The notes beneath the pieces are model-generated. The model saw only the letters and a program-made list of their open reading frames with translations, did not search any database and was not told the DNA's origin. The position numbers and the translations under genes are program-made. A stretch of DNA of 12,577 nt from Mariniphaga sp. (GTDB taxonomy: Bacteria > Bacteroidota > Bacteroidia > Bacteroidales > Prolixibacteraceae), in the NCBI GenBank assembly GCA_025363795.1, contig JANYLE010000110.1:1-12577 (forward strand), written 5' to 3'. Below, piece after piece: positions 6,525 through 12,577 of the stretch (positions within the stretch are counted from its first letter, which is position 1; each line of letters opens with the position of its first letter).

Positions 6525-7895
6525 TTAAACCAGGTGTTCTTTGTAAATGGAAGCCCATGGTTCTCTCATCCTTCGGGTGAGCATGCCATTGGCTAAATCG
6601 TTGTTAATGAATTTTTCAGTTGCGGGATCCCAGTCGAGATCTTGCTGCAGTTTCATTGCGATATTGCCAAGGTGCGACATCGTGATGGAGCGGTGTCCGA
6701 TCTCTGCGGGGGCAATTGTCTCTTTCCGGGAAATCACGCAGTCGATAAAGTTCCGGAAATGGTTATCGCTTTTGTACAGGTGGATTTCAGAAGGGGCGAT
6801 CACGGTGTCTTTAAGATTTTCAGGGAAAACCTGGTGATTTCCGCGGTTGGCTTTGGCCCATCCTTCTGTTCCGTGAAAAGTAACTCCGCCGGGAACCTTA
6901 TCCGATATAATAAGTTTAACGCCGTTGGCATAGATGCATTCGAAATAGTATTCGGTGGCCGTATTCCAAACCGGATGAACAGCCCACGTTGCTTTCGCGT
7001 TTTGAATTTTTACCGGACCTGTATATTCGGTTCCCATTCCCCATTGGGCAATGTCGGGATGATGCCCGCCCCAGTCGGTTACTTGTCCGCCCGAATAATC
7101 GAGTACCCAGCGGAAGTTGACATGGGTGCGTGCCGGACAATAGGGCGCATCGGGAGCTGGTCCAAGCCAGGTGTTGTAGTCGAATCCTTCAGGAACCGGA
7201 ATTGTATCGGTAAGATGACCTGTTTTTCCGTAGTCGGGTGTTCCGGAAGGAAGACCGCACTCAACGGTTTGCAGCTTGCCGATTCTGCCATTTCTCACGA
7301 GTTCGCAAACACGCCTGAAGTTTTCATCGGAGCGTTGCTGGCTCCCGGTTTGAAAAATTACACCGTATTTCTTCACCGCATTGGCCATTGCTCTTCCTTC
7401 AGGAATGGTTAATGCGAGGGGTTTCTGACAGTAAATATCTTTACCTGCTTTGGCTGCCATGAGTACAGGAATCGAATGCCAATGATCGGGGATCACCACT
7501 TCAACAGCATCAATATCTTTTCGCGCAATAACCTCCCTGAAATCTTCTAATCCAAGACAACCCGAGTATTTCTTCCCTGTTAATTGCGAATAAAATTCGT
7601 TGACCAAATTGATTCCTACTTCCCTTCCACCAGGTTTACCATCCCAATATCCGGTGCTTTGTTTGTTTACGTCGCAAATAGTGGTGATCTGAACCCGCTT
7701 GTCTGTTACAAAATCGCGGATGTCATTCATTGCCTGGTTTCCTGAACCGATAAATGCGAGGTTGATCCGGTCGGATGGAGCCGTATGACCGTTTTTTCCG
7801 CGGGCACAAGCTGAAATAATCGTAGGCACAGCAATTGCTCCGGCAGCAACCGCAGTGGAAAGTTTAATAAATCCACGTCTGTTAAGATTCTTCAT
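6525..7895 (-). CDS. Tat-exported Gfo/Idh/MocA family oxidoreductase (copy 1, predicted lipoprotein)
   Basis: This 456-residue protein has a twin-arginine signal NRRGFIK (Arg6-Arg7), a hydrophobic stretch and IISAC with a possible lipidated Cys30, so it is predicted to be exported folded with its cofactor and anchored. The Rossmann domain (about 43-165) starts RINLAFIGSGNQ and includes DVNKQS, PDHWH (136-140) and YCQKPLAL (155-162). The second domain (about 166-450) carries GSQQRSDENFRR, WLGPAP and DYSGGQVTDWGGHHPDIAQW (His278, His279, Asp281). The family oxidises or reduces sugars and polyols with NAD(P). The usual EKP motif reads QKP here (Lys158 kept), a variant that I believe also occurs in relatives. 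It is clearly paralogous to copy 2. An 84 bp gap with a strong hairpin separates it from the upstream ThuA gene, so its expression may differ from the rest. Substrate unknown; 3-keto-glycoside chemistry is a reasonable guess. Confidence 0.88.
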   Translation of the reverse strand: MKNLNRRGFIKLSTAVAAGAIAVPTIISACARGKNGHTAPSDRINLAFIGSGNQAMNDIRDFVTDKRVQITTICDVNKQSTGYWDGKPGGREVGINLVNEFYSQLTGKKYSGCLGLEDFREVIARKDIDAVEVVIPDHWHSIPVLMAAKAGKDIYCQKPLALTIPEGRAMANAVKKYGVIFQTGSQQRSDENFRRVCELVRNGRIGKLQTVECGLPSGTPDYGKTGHLTDTIPVPEGFDYNTWLGPAPDAPYCPARTHVNFRWVLDYSGGQVTDWGGHHPDIAQWGMGTEYTGPVKIQNAKATWAVHPVWNTATEYYFECIYANGVKLIISDKVPGGVTFHGTEGWAKANRGNHQVFPENLKDTVIAPSEIHLYKSDNHFRNFIDCVISRKETIAPAEIGHRSITMSHLGNIAMKLQQDLDWDPATEKFINNDLANGMLTRRMREPWASIYKEHLV

Positions 7896-7938
7896 AACAC
7901 TGGAATTTAATTGGCATTATTGGGGATGTTCATTAAAT

Positions 7939-7970
7939 GATTAGGGACGTTACTTGCAACGTCCCTAATC
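7939..7970. repeat. Strong 13 bp stem hairpin between the ThuA and Gfo/Idh/MocA copy 1 genes
   Basis: GATTAGGGACGTT (7939-7951) and AACGTCCCTAATC (7958-7970) are exact reverse complements, separated by the loop ACTTGC. It starts 9 bp beyond the ThuA stop codon. On the transcribed (-) strand it is followed by ATTTAATG, only a weak T-run, so it could be a partial terminator, an RNA-stability element, or a REP-like dispersed palindrome; the GGGACGTT...AACGTCCC form resembles palindromic intergenic repeats of Bacteroidota (from memory, not checked). Confidence 0.7.
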
Positions 7971-7979
7971 TTGAATCTT

Positions 7980-9191
7980 TTATTTGGTCGGTTGCATTCG
8001 TGCCAAAGCAAATTCTGCGGCATCTTTCAGCCCGGCATTTTTTGCCAATTCTTTAATGGCGGGTATGCAAAGATCGGAGCCCATCCAGCTCAGTTCGCCA
8101 AGGATTAACTTTTTGGAGTCATCGGTTGCTTCTTTACTTTCGAGTACCTTGATCATGAGCTTTTCGAATTGCTGATAATCCTGAGCTGTTTTGGCCTCGT
8201 TGCGGATCCTGCTTTGCAAATCAGCGAAATATTTGGTGCTTTTCGTGATATCATACTTTTCGATCATCGCCATATCATCAGCGAGTGTCAATTCCTTAAA
8301 TCCTGTTCTAATAGAAACCCCGGCAGCATTTGGAAAATCGTATGGTATTTTTTGGGTAACTTTTCCCGAAGCAGCCCACTCGGCTCCCCGTTGGAACGTC
8401 ACAATAAAACCAGCACATTCCATCGCCGGACCACCACCCTCATCGGCATGGCCAAGAACAGTATGGAAGATGCGCCCTTTGCCATAACTGATTGTCATCA
8501 ACATTGGCTCGTCGCGACCGGAGCCGCCACCCGTTGTATCTGCATAAGCCGTTGCAAGGATTTCCATATTTTTAGCAGGTCCGCGCAGCTGACTGTAAAG
8601 TTCGTCATTACCATGCATCCAGTGAATGGGTAATCCTTTGGTGACCGGATGTTCGGCGTTCCGGATTTTCACTTCGAACTCATGTCTTTTGGCATGCGAT
8701 CCACCCCGGCCAGCCGTTGTGTCGATGACCATTGAATCATTTTTGAAATAGACATACGGGCCGTCTTTTTCAGACCGGTTTCCCCAACCGCCTAATCCGC
8801 ACATCAGGTTAAATTCCTTCCATTCAGGAAAAGAGTTATTCGCACCATGGTAAACAACCACGCCGCCGCCATTATTGACGTAGTCGGCAAAGGCAGTTTT
8901 GGTTTTATCGGACCATGATTCTCCGTTATAGTCGATAACCACAACGTTATATTTCGAGAAATCGGGATTAAAGGTGCTCATATCACCCCCTTTTTCGGGC
9001 GTTTTTACAATCTCTGCAGTGAAAAGACCGGTTTGTTCGAGCAATTGTTTTAACACGGGTGAACTGGCTTTCCAGTTATGATTATTTTGCCCTGTGACAA
9101 TTAATGCCTTGTATTCCGCACTTTTCTGACAGGCATTAAATGTGGCGAGTAATCCGGCAAAAACTAATACTAAAATATATTGTTTCTTCAT
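7980..9191 (-). CDS. ThuA-domain lipoprotein with C-terminal helical extension
   Basis: This 403-residue protein has a Sec lipoprotein signal (MKKQY start, hydrophobic core, FNAC with Cys21). Residues about 26-275 form a ThuA domain with a class I glutamine-amidotransferase-like fold: ALIVTGQNNHNW (29-40), VVVIDYNGESW, the VVVYHGANNSFPEW strand-turn (111-124), MHGNDELYSQL (192-202), and YGKGRIFHTVLGH (236-248) with GGGPAMECAGF after it. ThuA family members take part in trehalose and disaccharide use, where keto-sugar intermediates made by Gfo/Idh/MocA enzymes are further processed; the exact reaction is not firmly known to me. Residues about 300-403 add a helical segment (ELTLADDMAMIEKYD to ALARMQPTK) that looks like one or two HEAT-like repeats. 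It lies 12 bp after the Gfo/Idh/MocA copy 2 stop, so the two are surely cotranscribed. Confidence 0.88.
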   Translation of the reverse strand: MKKQYILVLVFAGLLATFNACQKSAEYKALIVTGQNNHNWKASSPVLKQLLEQTGLFTAEIVKTPEKGGDMSTFNPDFSKYNVVVIDYNGESWSDKTKTAFADYVNNGGGVVVYHGANNSFPEWKEFNLMCGLGGWGNRSEKDGPYVYFKNDSMVIDTTAGRGGSHAKRHEFEVKIRNAEHPVTKGLPIHWMHGNDELYSQLRGPAKNMEILATAYADTTGGGSGRDEPMLMTISYGKGRIFHTVLGHADEGGGPAMECAGFIVTFQRGAEWAASGKVTQKIPYDFPNAAGVSIRTGFKELTLADDMAMIEKYDITKSTKYFADLQSRIRNEAKTAQDYQQFEKLMIKVLESKEATDDSKKLILGELSWMGSDLCIPAIKELAKNAGLKDAAEFALARMQPTK

Positions 9192-9203
9192 TTGATTCTC
9201 AGA

Positions 9204-10517
9204 TTAAATAGTTGGTACACTCCAAGGTTGACGGTAGGGGCGAGTCAATAAACGACTTGCAACCGGATTTCCAATAATCTCCTGTTTTTCAGGATCCCAT
9301 TGAATCTTCTGCCCGGTGGTCATGGCGATTTCGCCCAACAGGCCAACAGTGATCGAACGATGAGCAATCTCAACGGGTGCTACCGTTTCTTTTCTCGATT
9401 TAACACATTCGAGGAAGTTGCCGATATGGTTATCGCTTTTATACAGGTGGATTTCGTTTTCGCCGATAACTTCTGCCAGAATCTTTGGATCGGAAGCCAA
9501 TAACACATTGCCACGGTCGACGTGGATCCAACCTTTTTCACCGTACCAAGTGGCGCCCATTCCCATTCGAAGACGGGAAGCATTCGCTACCCGCATCTCA
9601 ATACCATTGGCATACTTACAGTTAAAATCATATTCAACCGGAGCATTGTAAATTCCATCTCTTGGGTAAACGCCTTCGCCAGCAATCTCAACCGGGCCGG
9701 AACGTTCCATTCCAAATCCCCATTGTGCGATATCAATATGATGGCCGGTCCAGTCTGTCAGTTGTCCTCCCGAATAATCGAGAATCCAGCGCCAGTTCCA
9801 ATGACTCACACCACGGTAAGGAACTTTAGGTGCCGGTCCAAGCCACATTTCCCAATTCAATTCGGCCGGTACTTCCATAACCGGGGGAGTCCCAATTCCT
9901 CTGCCACCATCAGGCAAACCAACTTCAACACGGGTTAATTTTCCGATCCTGCCATTGACGGCCAGTTCGGCGCCGCGTCGGAAATTTTCCAGTGAACGTT
10001 GCCAGCTGCCGGTTTGCCATACAATATTGTTGTTTTTAACGGCACTTACGATTGCTTTACTGTCGTTGATTGTGCGGGCAAGCGGTTTTTCACCATAGAC
10101 GTCCAGCTTCTTATTGGCTGCTGCAGAATAAATAAGACCGTGCCAGTGATCGGGTAATGCAATAGAAACTGCGTCAAGTTTTTCTTTTTCAAGAAATTCA
10201 CGGTAATCACCATAGGTACGGCAATCACTGTTTTTATTAATTTGGTCAATCAGTCCTTTGGCATTTGCTGCATGTGAAGTATCAACATCGCAAACTGCAA
10301 CAAACTGCAACTCCTTCACTCGTCCTAAAAAGCCTTTTAAATTGCCGGTTCCCTGCGATCCGGTTCCAATAGCTCCCATTACAATTCTGTCACTGGGTGG
10401 AAGTTTTCCCCCTAAACCCATTGCAGTTGAAGGAATAATCTGTGGGAGTATCACTGCACCCGCGACGGCGGCAGCTGATCGTGTCAGAAAATCCCTCCTT
10501 GTTGTTTTGTCAGACAT
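9204..10517 (-). CDS. Tat-exported Gfo/Idh/MocA family oxidoreductase (copy 2, predicted soluble)
   Basis: This 437-residue protein has a twin-arginine signal TTRRDFL (Arg7-Arg8) and a hydrophobic region 15-30, but no lipobox Cys; cleavage near STAMG would give a soluble periplasmic enzyme. The Rossmann domain (44-150) starts RIVMGAIGTGSQGTG and includes VCDVDTSH, PDHWH (122-126) and GEKPLA (142-147, Lys144). The C-terminal domain carries QTGSWQRSLENFRRG, GLPDGGRGIGTPP, WLGPAP and GGQLTDWTGHHIDIAQWG (His259, His260, Asp262). It shares long motifs with copy 1, including EIHLYKSDNH and HRSIT near the C-terminus, so the two are paralogues within one locus. The family transfers hydride between NAD(P) and a sugar or polyol. 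A bound cofactor would explain export by Tat in the folded state, as in Zymomonas glucose-fructose oxidoreductase. It is 37 bp downstream of copy 3 and 12 bp upstream of ThuA. Confidence 0.88.
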   Translation of the reverse strand: MSDKTTRRDFLTRSAAAVAGAVILPQIIPSTAMGLGGKLPPSDRIVMGAIGTGSQGTGNLKGFLGRVKELQFVAVCDVDTSHAANAKGLIDQINKNSDCRTYGDYREFLEKEKLDAVSIALPDHWHGLIYSAAANKKLDVYGEKPLARTINDSKAIVSAVKNNNIVWQTGSWQRSLENFRRGAELAVNGRIGKLTRVEVGLPDGGRGIGTPPVMEVPAELNWEMWLGPAPKVPYRGVSHWNWRWILDYSGGQLTDWTGHHIDIAQWGFGMERSGPVEIAGEGVYPRDGIYNAPVEYDFNCKYANGIEMRVANASRLRMGMGATWYGEKGWIHVDRGNVLLASDPKILAEVIGENEIHLYKSDNHIGNFLECVKSRKETVAPVEIAHRSITVGLLGEIAMTTGQKIQWDPEKQEIIGNPVASRLLTRPYRQPWSVPTI

Positions 10518-10554
10518 AGTGTTTAATTTTGGTTTGTATAAAAGGTGTTGAGTG

Positions 10555-11904
10555 TTATATTTTCACTGAAGTTCCGGGGATTGGTGTTTCGAAAACCATA
10601 TCTACAGGTCCGAATTCGATTTTGGTTGGTCCCAGATCCATATCCGATTTCATGATGGCATCCCAGGTAACTGACTGTCCGGTATAGGCAGCTGTGCGAC
10701 CCATGATTGCTGTAAGTGTTGATAAAGCAGTACGTTCGGCTTCATTTACATATTTGCCTGTTCTGATGGCATACACAAGGTGCATATGTTCCTGGACGTA
10801 AGCCGGGATTTTTAGCTGGTTCATCGGATTGCCATTCTCATCTTTCGGATATTCGAACTGCCATTTTATGCTGCCATCCAAATTCCAGATCGTATTAATA
10901 CAATTGGTATATCCAAGCGTGCCATTGATGATTTCACCGGTTCCATTGGCGCAGCTATCAATTTGGCGACACATGCTATGCGAACTGACGCCATTTCCGT
11001 AATCGAAATCGATGCTGAAAAAATCGTACTGATCGCCTGTTACCCTGCGCGCACGTCCGCCATAGCCGACTGCCTTTTCAGGAGTTTTACCCATGAACCA
11101 ATTGATTACGTCGATGTTGTGAACGTGTGTGTCGAGAATGTGGTCGCCGCAAAGCCAGCAAAAGTTATTCCAGTTGCGGATCATGTATTCCATATCGTTC
11201 CAACCCTCTTCGCGCGTGCGAAACCAGACGTGTTCCTGGTTCCAGAATGCTTTGGCCGAAGTTAACTTCCCGATTGCACCACCGGCAACCTGTTTGTAGG
11301 TTTCGATATAATCTTCCTGGTGACGACGTTGCGTTCCAGTCACGACACAAAGTCCGAGTGCTTCGGCTTTTTTGGCGGTGGCAATCATTAAACGGGCGCC
11401 GACCGGATCAACACATACCGGCTTTTCGAGAAAGACGTGTTTTTTATTGGTGACTGCTTCCAGAAAATGTTCGGGGCGAAATTGTGGCGGAGTTGCCAGG
11501 ATAACCACATCAATATCGGTTATGGCCATCAGCTTTTTGTAAGCATCAAAACCCACAAAGCAGTTTTCAGCAGGGATAGGTAGGTTGAATCCTGCAAATC
11601 GTGCACTGCAACTATCGACTTTATCCTGGAATACATCGGCCAGCGCGATGATCTCAAGGTCGGGACCGGCGCTGATGAAATTAATGGCGGCACCTGTTCC
11701 GCGATTTCCACAACCGACGAGTCCAGCGCGTAATTTTTTCCCTTTTGGGGCACCTTTAAGGATGGGTGGAAGTCCTAATGCTTCATTATTGATTTCCTTT
11801 TTACAGGAGGAAAGGATGGCTCCGGCACTTGCAATTCCTATTCCGGCCAATGCGCCGGCGCCTAAAAACTTCCTTCTATTGATATTTCTTGAATTGTTTT
11901 CCAT
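10555..11904 (-). CDS. Tat-exported Gfo/Idh/MocA family oxidoreductase (copy 3, predicted lipoprotein, divergent subfamily)
   Basis: This 449-residue protein has a twin-arginine signal INRRKFLG (Arg10-Arg11), a Gly/Ala-rich hydrophobic region and LSSCKK with a probable lipidated Cys34. The Rossmann domain (58-165) has GLVGCGNRGTG (61-71), ALADVFQDK, ATPPQFRPEH and LEKPVCVDP (159-167, Lys161). The C-terminal domain carries TGTQRRHQEDY (189-199), WLCGDHILDTHVHNIDVINW (250-269) and the EYPKDENGNP loop. It is a Gfo/Idh/MocA sugar or polyol oxidoreductase, but it lacks the DYSGGQ...HH motif of copies 1 and 2 and so belongs to another subfamily, presumably with a different substrate or step. The catalytic-type His/Asp residues are probably within 254-265. 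It does not show the MLENCCYG-type signature I associate with GH109 glycosidases. It follows the SUMF1-like gene by 66 bp. Confidence 0.87.
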   Translation of the reverse strand: MENNSRNINRRKFLGAGALAGIGIASAGAILSSCKKEINNEALGLPPILKGAPKGKKLRAGLVGCGNRGTGAAINFISAGPDLEIIALADVFQDKVDSCSARFAGFNLPIPAENCFVGFDAYKKLMAITDIDVVILATPPQFRPEHFLEAVTNKKHVFLEKPVCVDPVGARLMIATAKKAEALGLCVVTGTQRRHQEDYIETYKQVAGGAIGKLTSAKAFWNQEHVWFRTREEGWNDMEYMIRNWNNFCWLCGDHILDTHVHNIDVINWFMGKTPEKAVGYGGRARRVTGDQYDFFSIDFDYGNGVSSHSMCRQIDSCANGTGEIINGTLGYTNCINTIWNLDGSIKWQFEYPKDENGNPMNQLKIPAYVQEHMHLVYAIRTGKYVNEAERTALSTLTAIMGRTAAYTGQSVTWDAIMKSDMDLGPTKIEFGPVDMVFETPIPGTSVKI

Positions 11905-11924
11905 GATGCTATTCTTTTTAACCC

Positions 11925-11939
11925 CAACCTATAAGGTTG
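11925..11939. promoter_or_regulatory. Short inverted repeat CAACCT-ATA-AGGTTG between SUMF1-like gene and oxidoreductase copy 3
   Basis: A 6 bp perfect stem with a 3-base loop sits 20 bp upstream of the ATG of oxidoreductase copy 3. It has no T-run on the transcribed strand (GGGGTTAAAAAG follows), so it is not a convincing terminator. It could be an operator or a leader hairpin. The 66 bp gap holds no good match to the Bacteroidota promoter consensus on the - strand. Confidence 0.3.
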
Positions 11940-11970
11940 ATATATTTTCTTTAGGTACTATTCAAATTTA

Positions 11971-12577
11971 CTATTGTATGCTGTCTGCCTCACAAACCAC
12001 CCTAAACCCGTTATCGATGCAGTCGGAATACCACCACACACTTTTGGGCATCTGAGGATCGGTAACCAGCCATGCCTTTGATTTGGTAAAGTCTCTTGAA
12101 GCACTTCTGACATCCTTGGCGTCACTCTTAAAGGAACCTCCTCTAAGCACATGTTCCTGACCAGATTCGGGGCCTTTCGGATCCACCATTTCGCCAACGG
12201 CTGTTTTATAAGCATTTGGGGCATAATAGTCGGAGCAGAATTCAGCAACATTACCAAGCATATTTTTCAATCCAAAAGGGTTTTCCTTAACCTCGGATGG
12301 ATCTTTCGTTTTTGAAGAGCTGTTTTCAGCGTAAACTATGCGGGAAGCGATCGTTGTCGTATCTGAACCGAATATTTTCTTAAATAGCCCTTTTGATGTG
12401 AATTTTCTGGGATCACCATCAAAGAAATAGGGGGTTGTTGTATTTCCGCGACAAGCATATTCCCATTCAGCTTCGGTAGGTAACCGATATTTTTTACCCG
12501 TGACTTTCGAAAGCCACTCACAATATACATTTGCTGCTTTCCACGACATCGTGATTGCCGGGCGTGTTCCTTTGCCC
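11971..12577 (-). CDS. SUMF1/formylglycine-generating-enzyme-like domain protein (5' end outside window)
   Basis: The last roughly 202 residues are visible; the frame runs off the right edge as ...GTRPAITMSWKAANVYCEW, so the ATG at 12549 is internal to the domain (the usual form is 'PV..VSW.dA..yc.W') and not the start. The clear family signature TGKKYRLPTEAEWEYACRG follows, then GLKNMLGNVAEFCSDYY, VLRGGSFKSDAKDVRSASR and the C-terminal GFRVVCEA. True formylglycine-generating enzymes carry two active-site Cys just after the GGS(Y/F) turn; here that stretch has none, so sulfatase-modifying activity is unlikely. Such SUMF1-fold proteins in Bacteroidota include lipoproteins such as GldK/GldJ and non-haem-iron or binding proteins; which applies here is not visible because the N-terminus is missing. 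It is in line with the downstream Gfo/Idh/MocA and ThuA genes and may be part of that locus. Confidence 0.85.
   Translation of the reverse strand, partial: GKGTRPAITMSWKAANVYCEWLSKVTGKKYRLPTEAEWEYACRGNTTTPYFFDGDPRKFTSKGLFKKIFGSDTTTIASRIVYAENSSSKTKDPSEVKENPFGLKNMLGNVAEFCSDYYAPNAYKTAVGEMVDPKGPESGQEHVLRGGSFKSDAKDVRSASRDFTKSKAWLVTDPQMPKSVWWYSDCIDNGFRVVCEADSIQ

Noticed and set aside
6642..7412. A 256-codon open frame on the + strand
   Set aside because: It lies wholly antisense to the well-supported oxidoreductase copy 1; its translation has no recognisable domain and looks like a shadow of the real frame.
8169..8633. A 154-codon + strand open frame
   Set aside because: Antisense to the ThuA gene, with no recognisable protein features.
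10524..10531. TAATTTTG on the + strand, matching the -7 promoter consensus
   Set aside because: It points antisense to both flanking genes, lacks a properly spaced -33 element, and such matches are common by chance in AT-rich gaps.
10555..11904. Reading oxidoreductase copy 3 as a GH109 glycosidase
   Set aside because: GH109 enzymes are also Tat-exported Gfo/Idh/MocA proteins, but the Cys-rich signature I associate with GH109 is not seen in any of the three copies here.
11585..12055. A 156-codon + strand open frame
   Set aside because: Antisense to the oxidoreductase copy 3 signal region and the SUMF1-like gene; the composition reflects the opposite strand.
11971..12577. Calling the right-edge gene a true sulfatase-activating formylglycine-generating enzyme
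   Set aside because: The two active-site cysteines after the GGS turn are absent and no sulfatase gene is nearby.

Overview
The window suggests a member of the Bacteroidota, probably a Bacteroidales/Marinilabiliales-type environmental or gut relative. The signs are a TonB-dependent receptor followed by a DUF4249 lipoprotein, several lipobox and twin-arginine lipoproteins, a TAnnTTTG-type promoter element, and no strong Shine-Dalgarno sequences. The genus is not determined. Coding density is high, and no stretch over 160 bp lacks a gene.

Left part (1-3033, + strand): the C-terminal beta-barrel part of a TonB-dependent receptor, cut by the window edge; its partner DUF4249 lipoprotein 11 bp downstream; then, after a 140 bp gap, an M24 metallopeptidase (Xaa-Pro aminopeptidase/prolidase type) with its five metal ligands intact. 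The gap between the convergent gene blocks (3034-3192) holds three hairpins. One is a terminator for the M24 gene, one is a mirror-image hairpin, and one is a perfect 32 bp palindrome that probably terminates transcription from both sides.

Right part (3193-12577, all - strand, so transcribed right to left): a SUMF1/formylglycine-generating-enzyme-like protein cut by the right edge; Tat-exported Gfo/Idh/MocA oxidoreductase number 3; oxidoreductase number 2; a ThuA-domain lipoprotein; oxidoreductase number 1; a GtrB/DPM1-type polyprenyl-phosphate glycosyltransferase; a large PMT/ArnT-like membrane glycosyltransferase with a C-terminal TPR domain; and a small signal-peptide plus transmembrane protein.

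Two functional modules can be read from this. The first (about 6525-12577) is an exported carbohydrate-oxidation module: three dinucleotide-dependent sugar oxidoreductases sent out by Tat plus a ThuA protein, the combination known from ThuA/ThuB-type and 3-keto-glycoside metabolism. The second (3193-6462) is an envelope glycosylation module. A GT2 enzyme would load a sugar onto a polyprenyl carrier, and a translationally coupled GT39-like enzyme would transfer it from the carrier outside the membrane. Substrates for both modules cannot be read from the sequence. No RNA genes, CRISPR arrays, insertion sequences or phage genes were seen. The window looks like ordinary but only partly characterised Bacteroidota metabolism, not an obviously new system.
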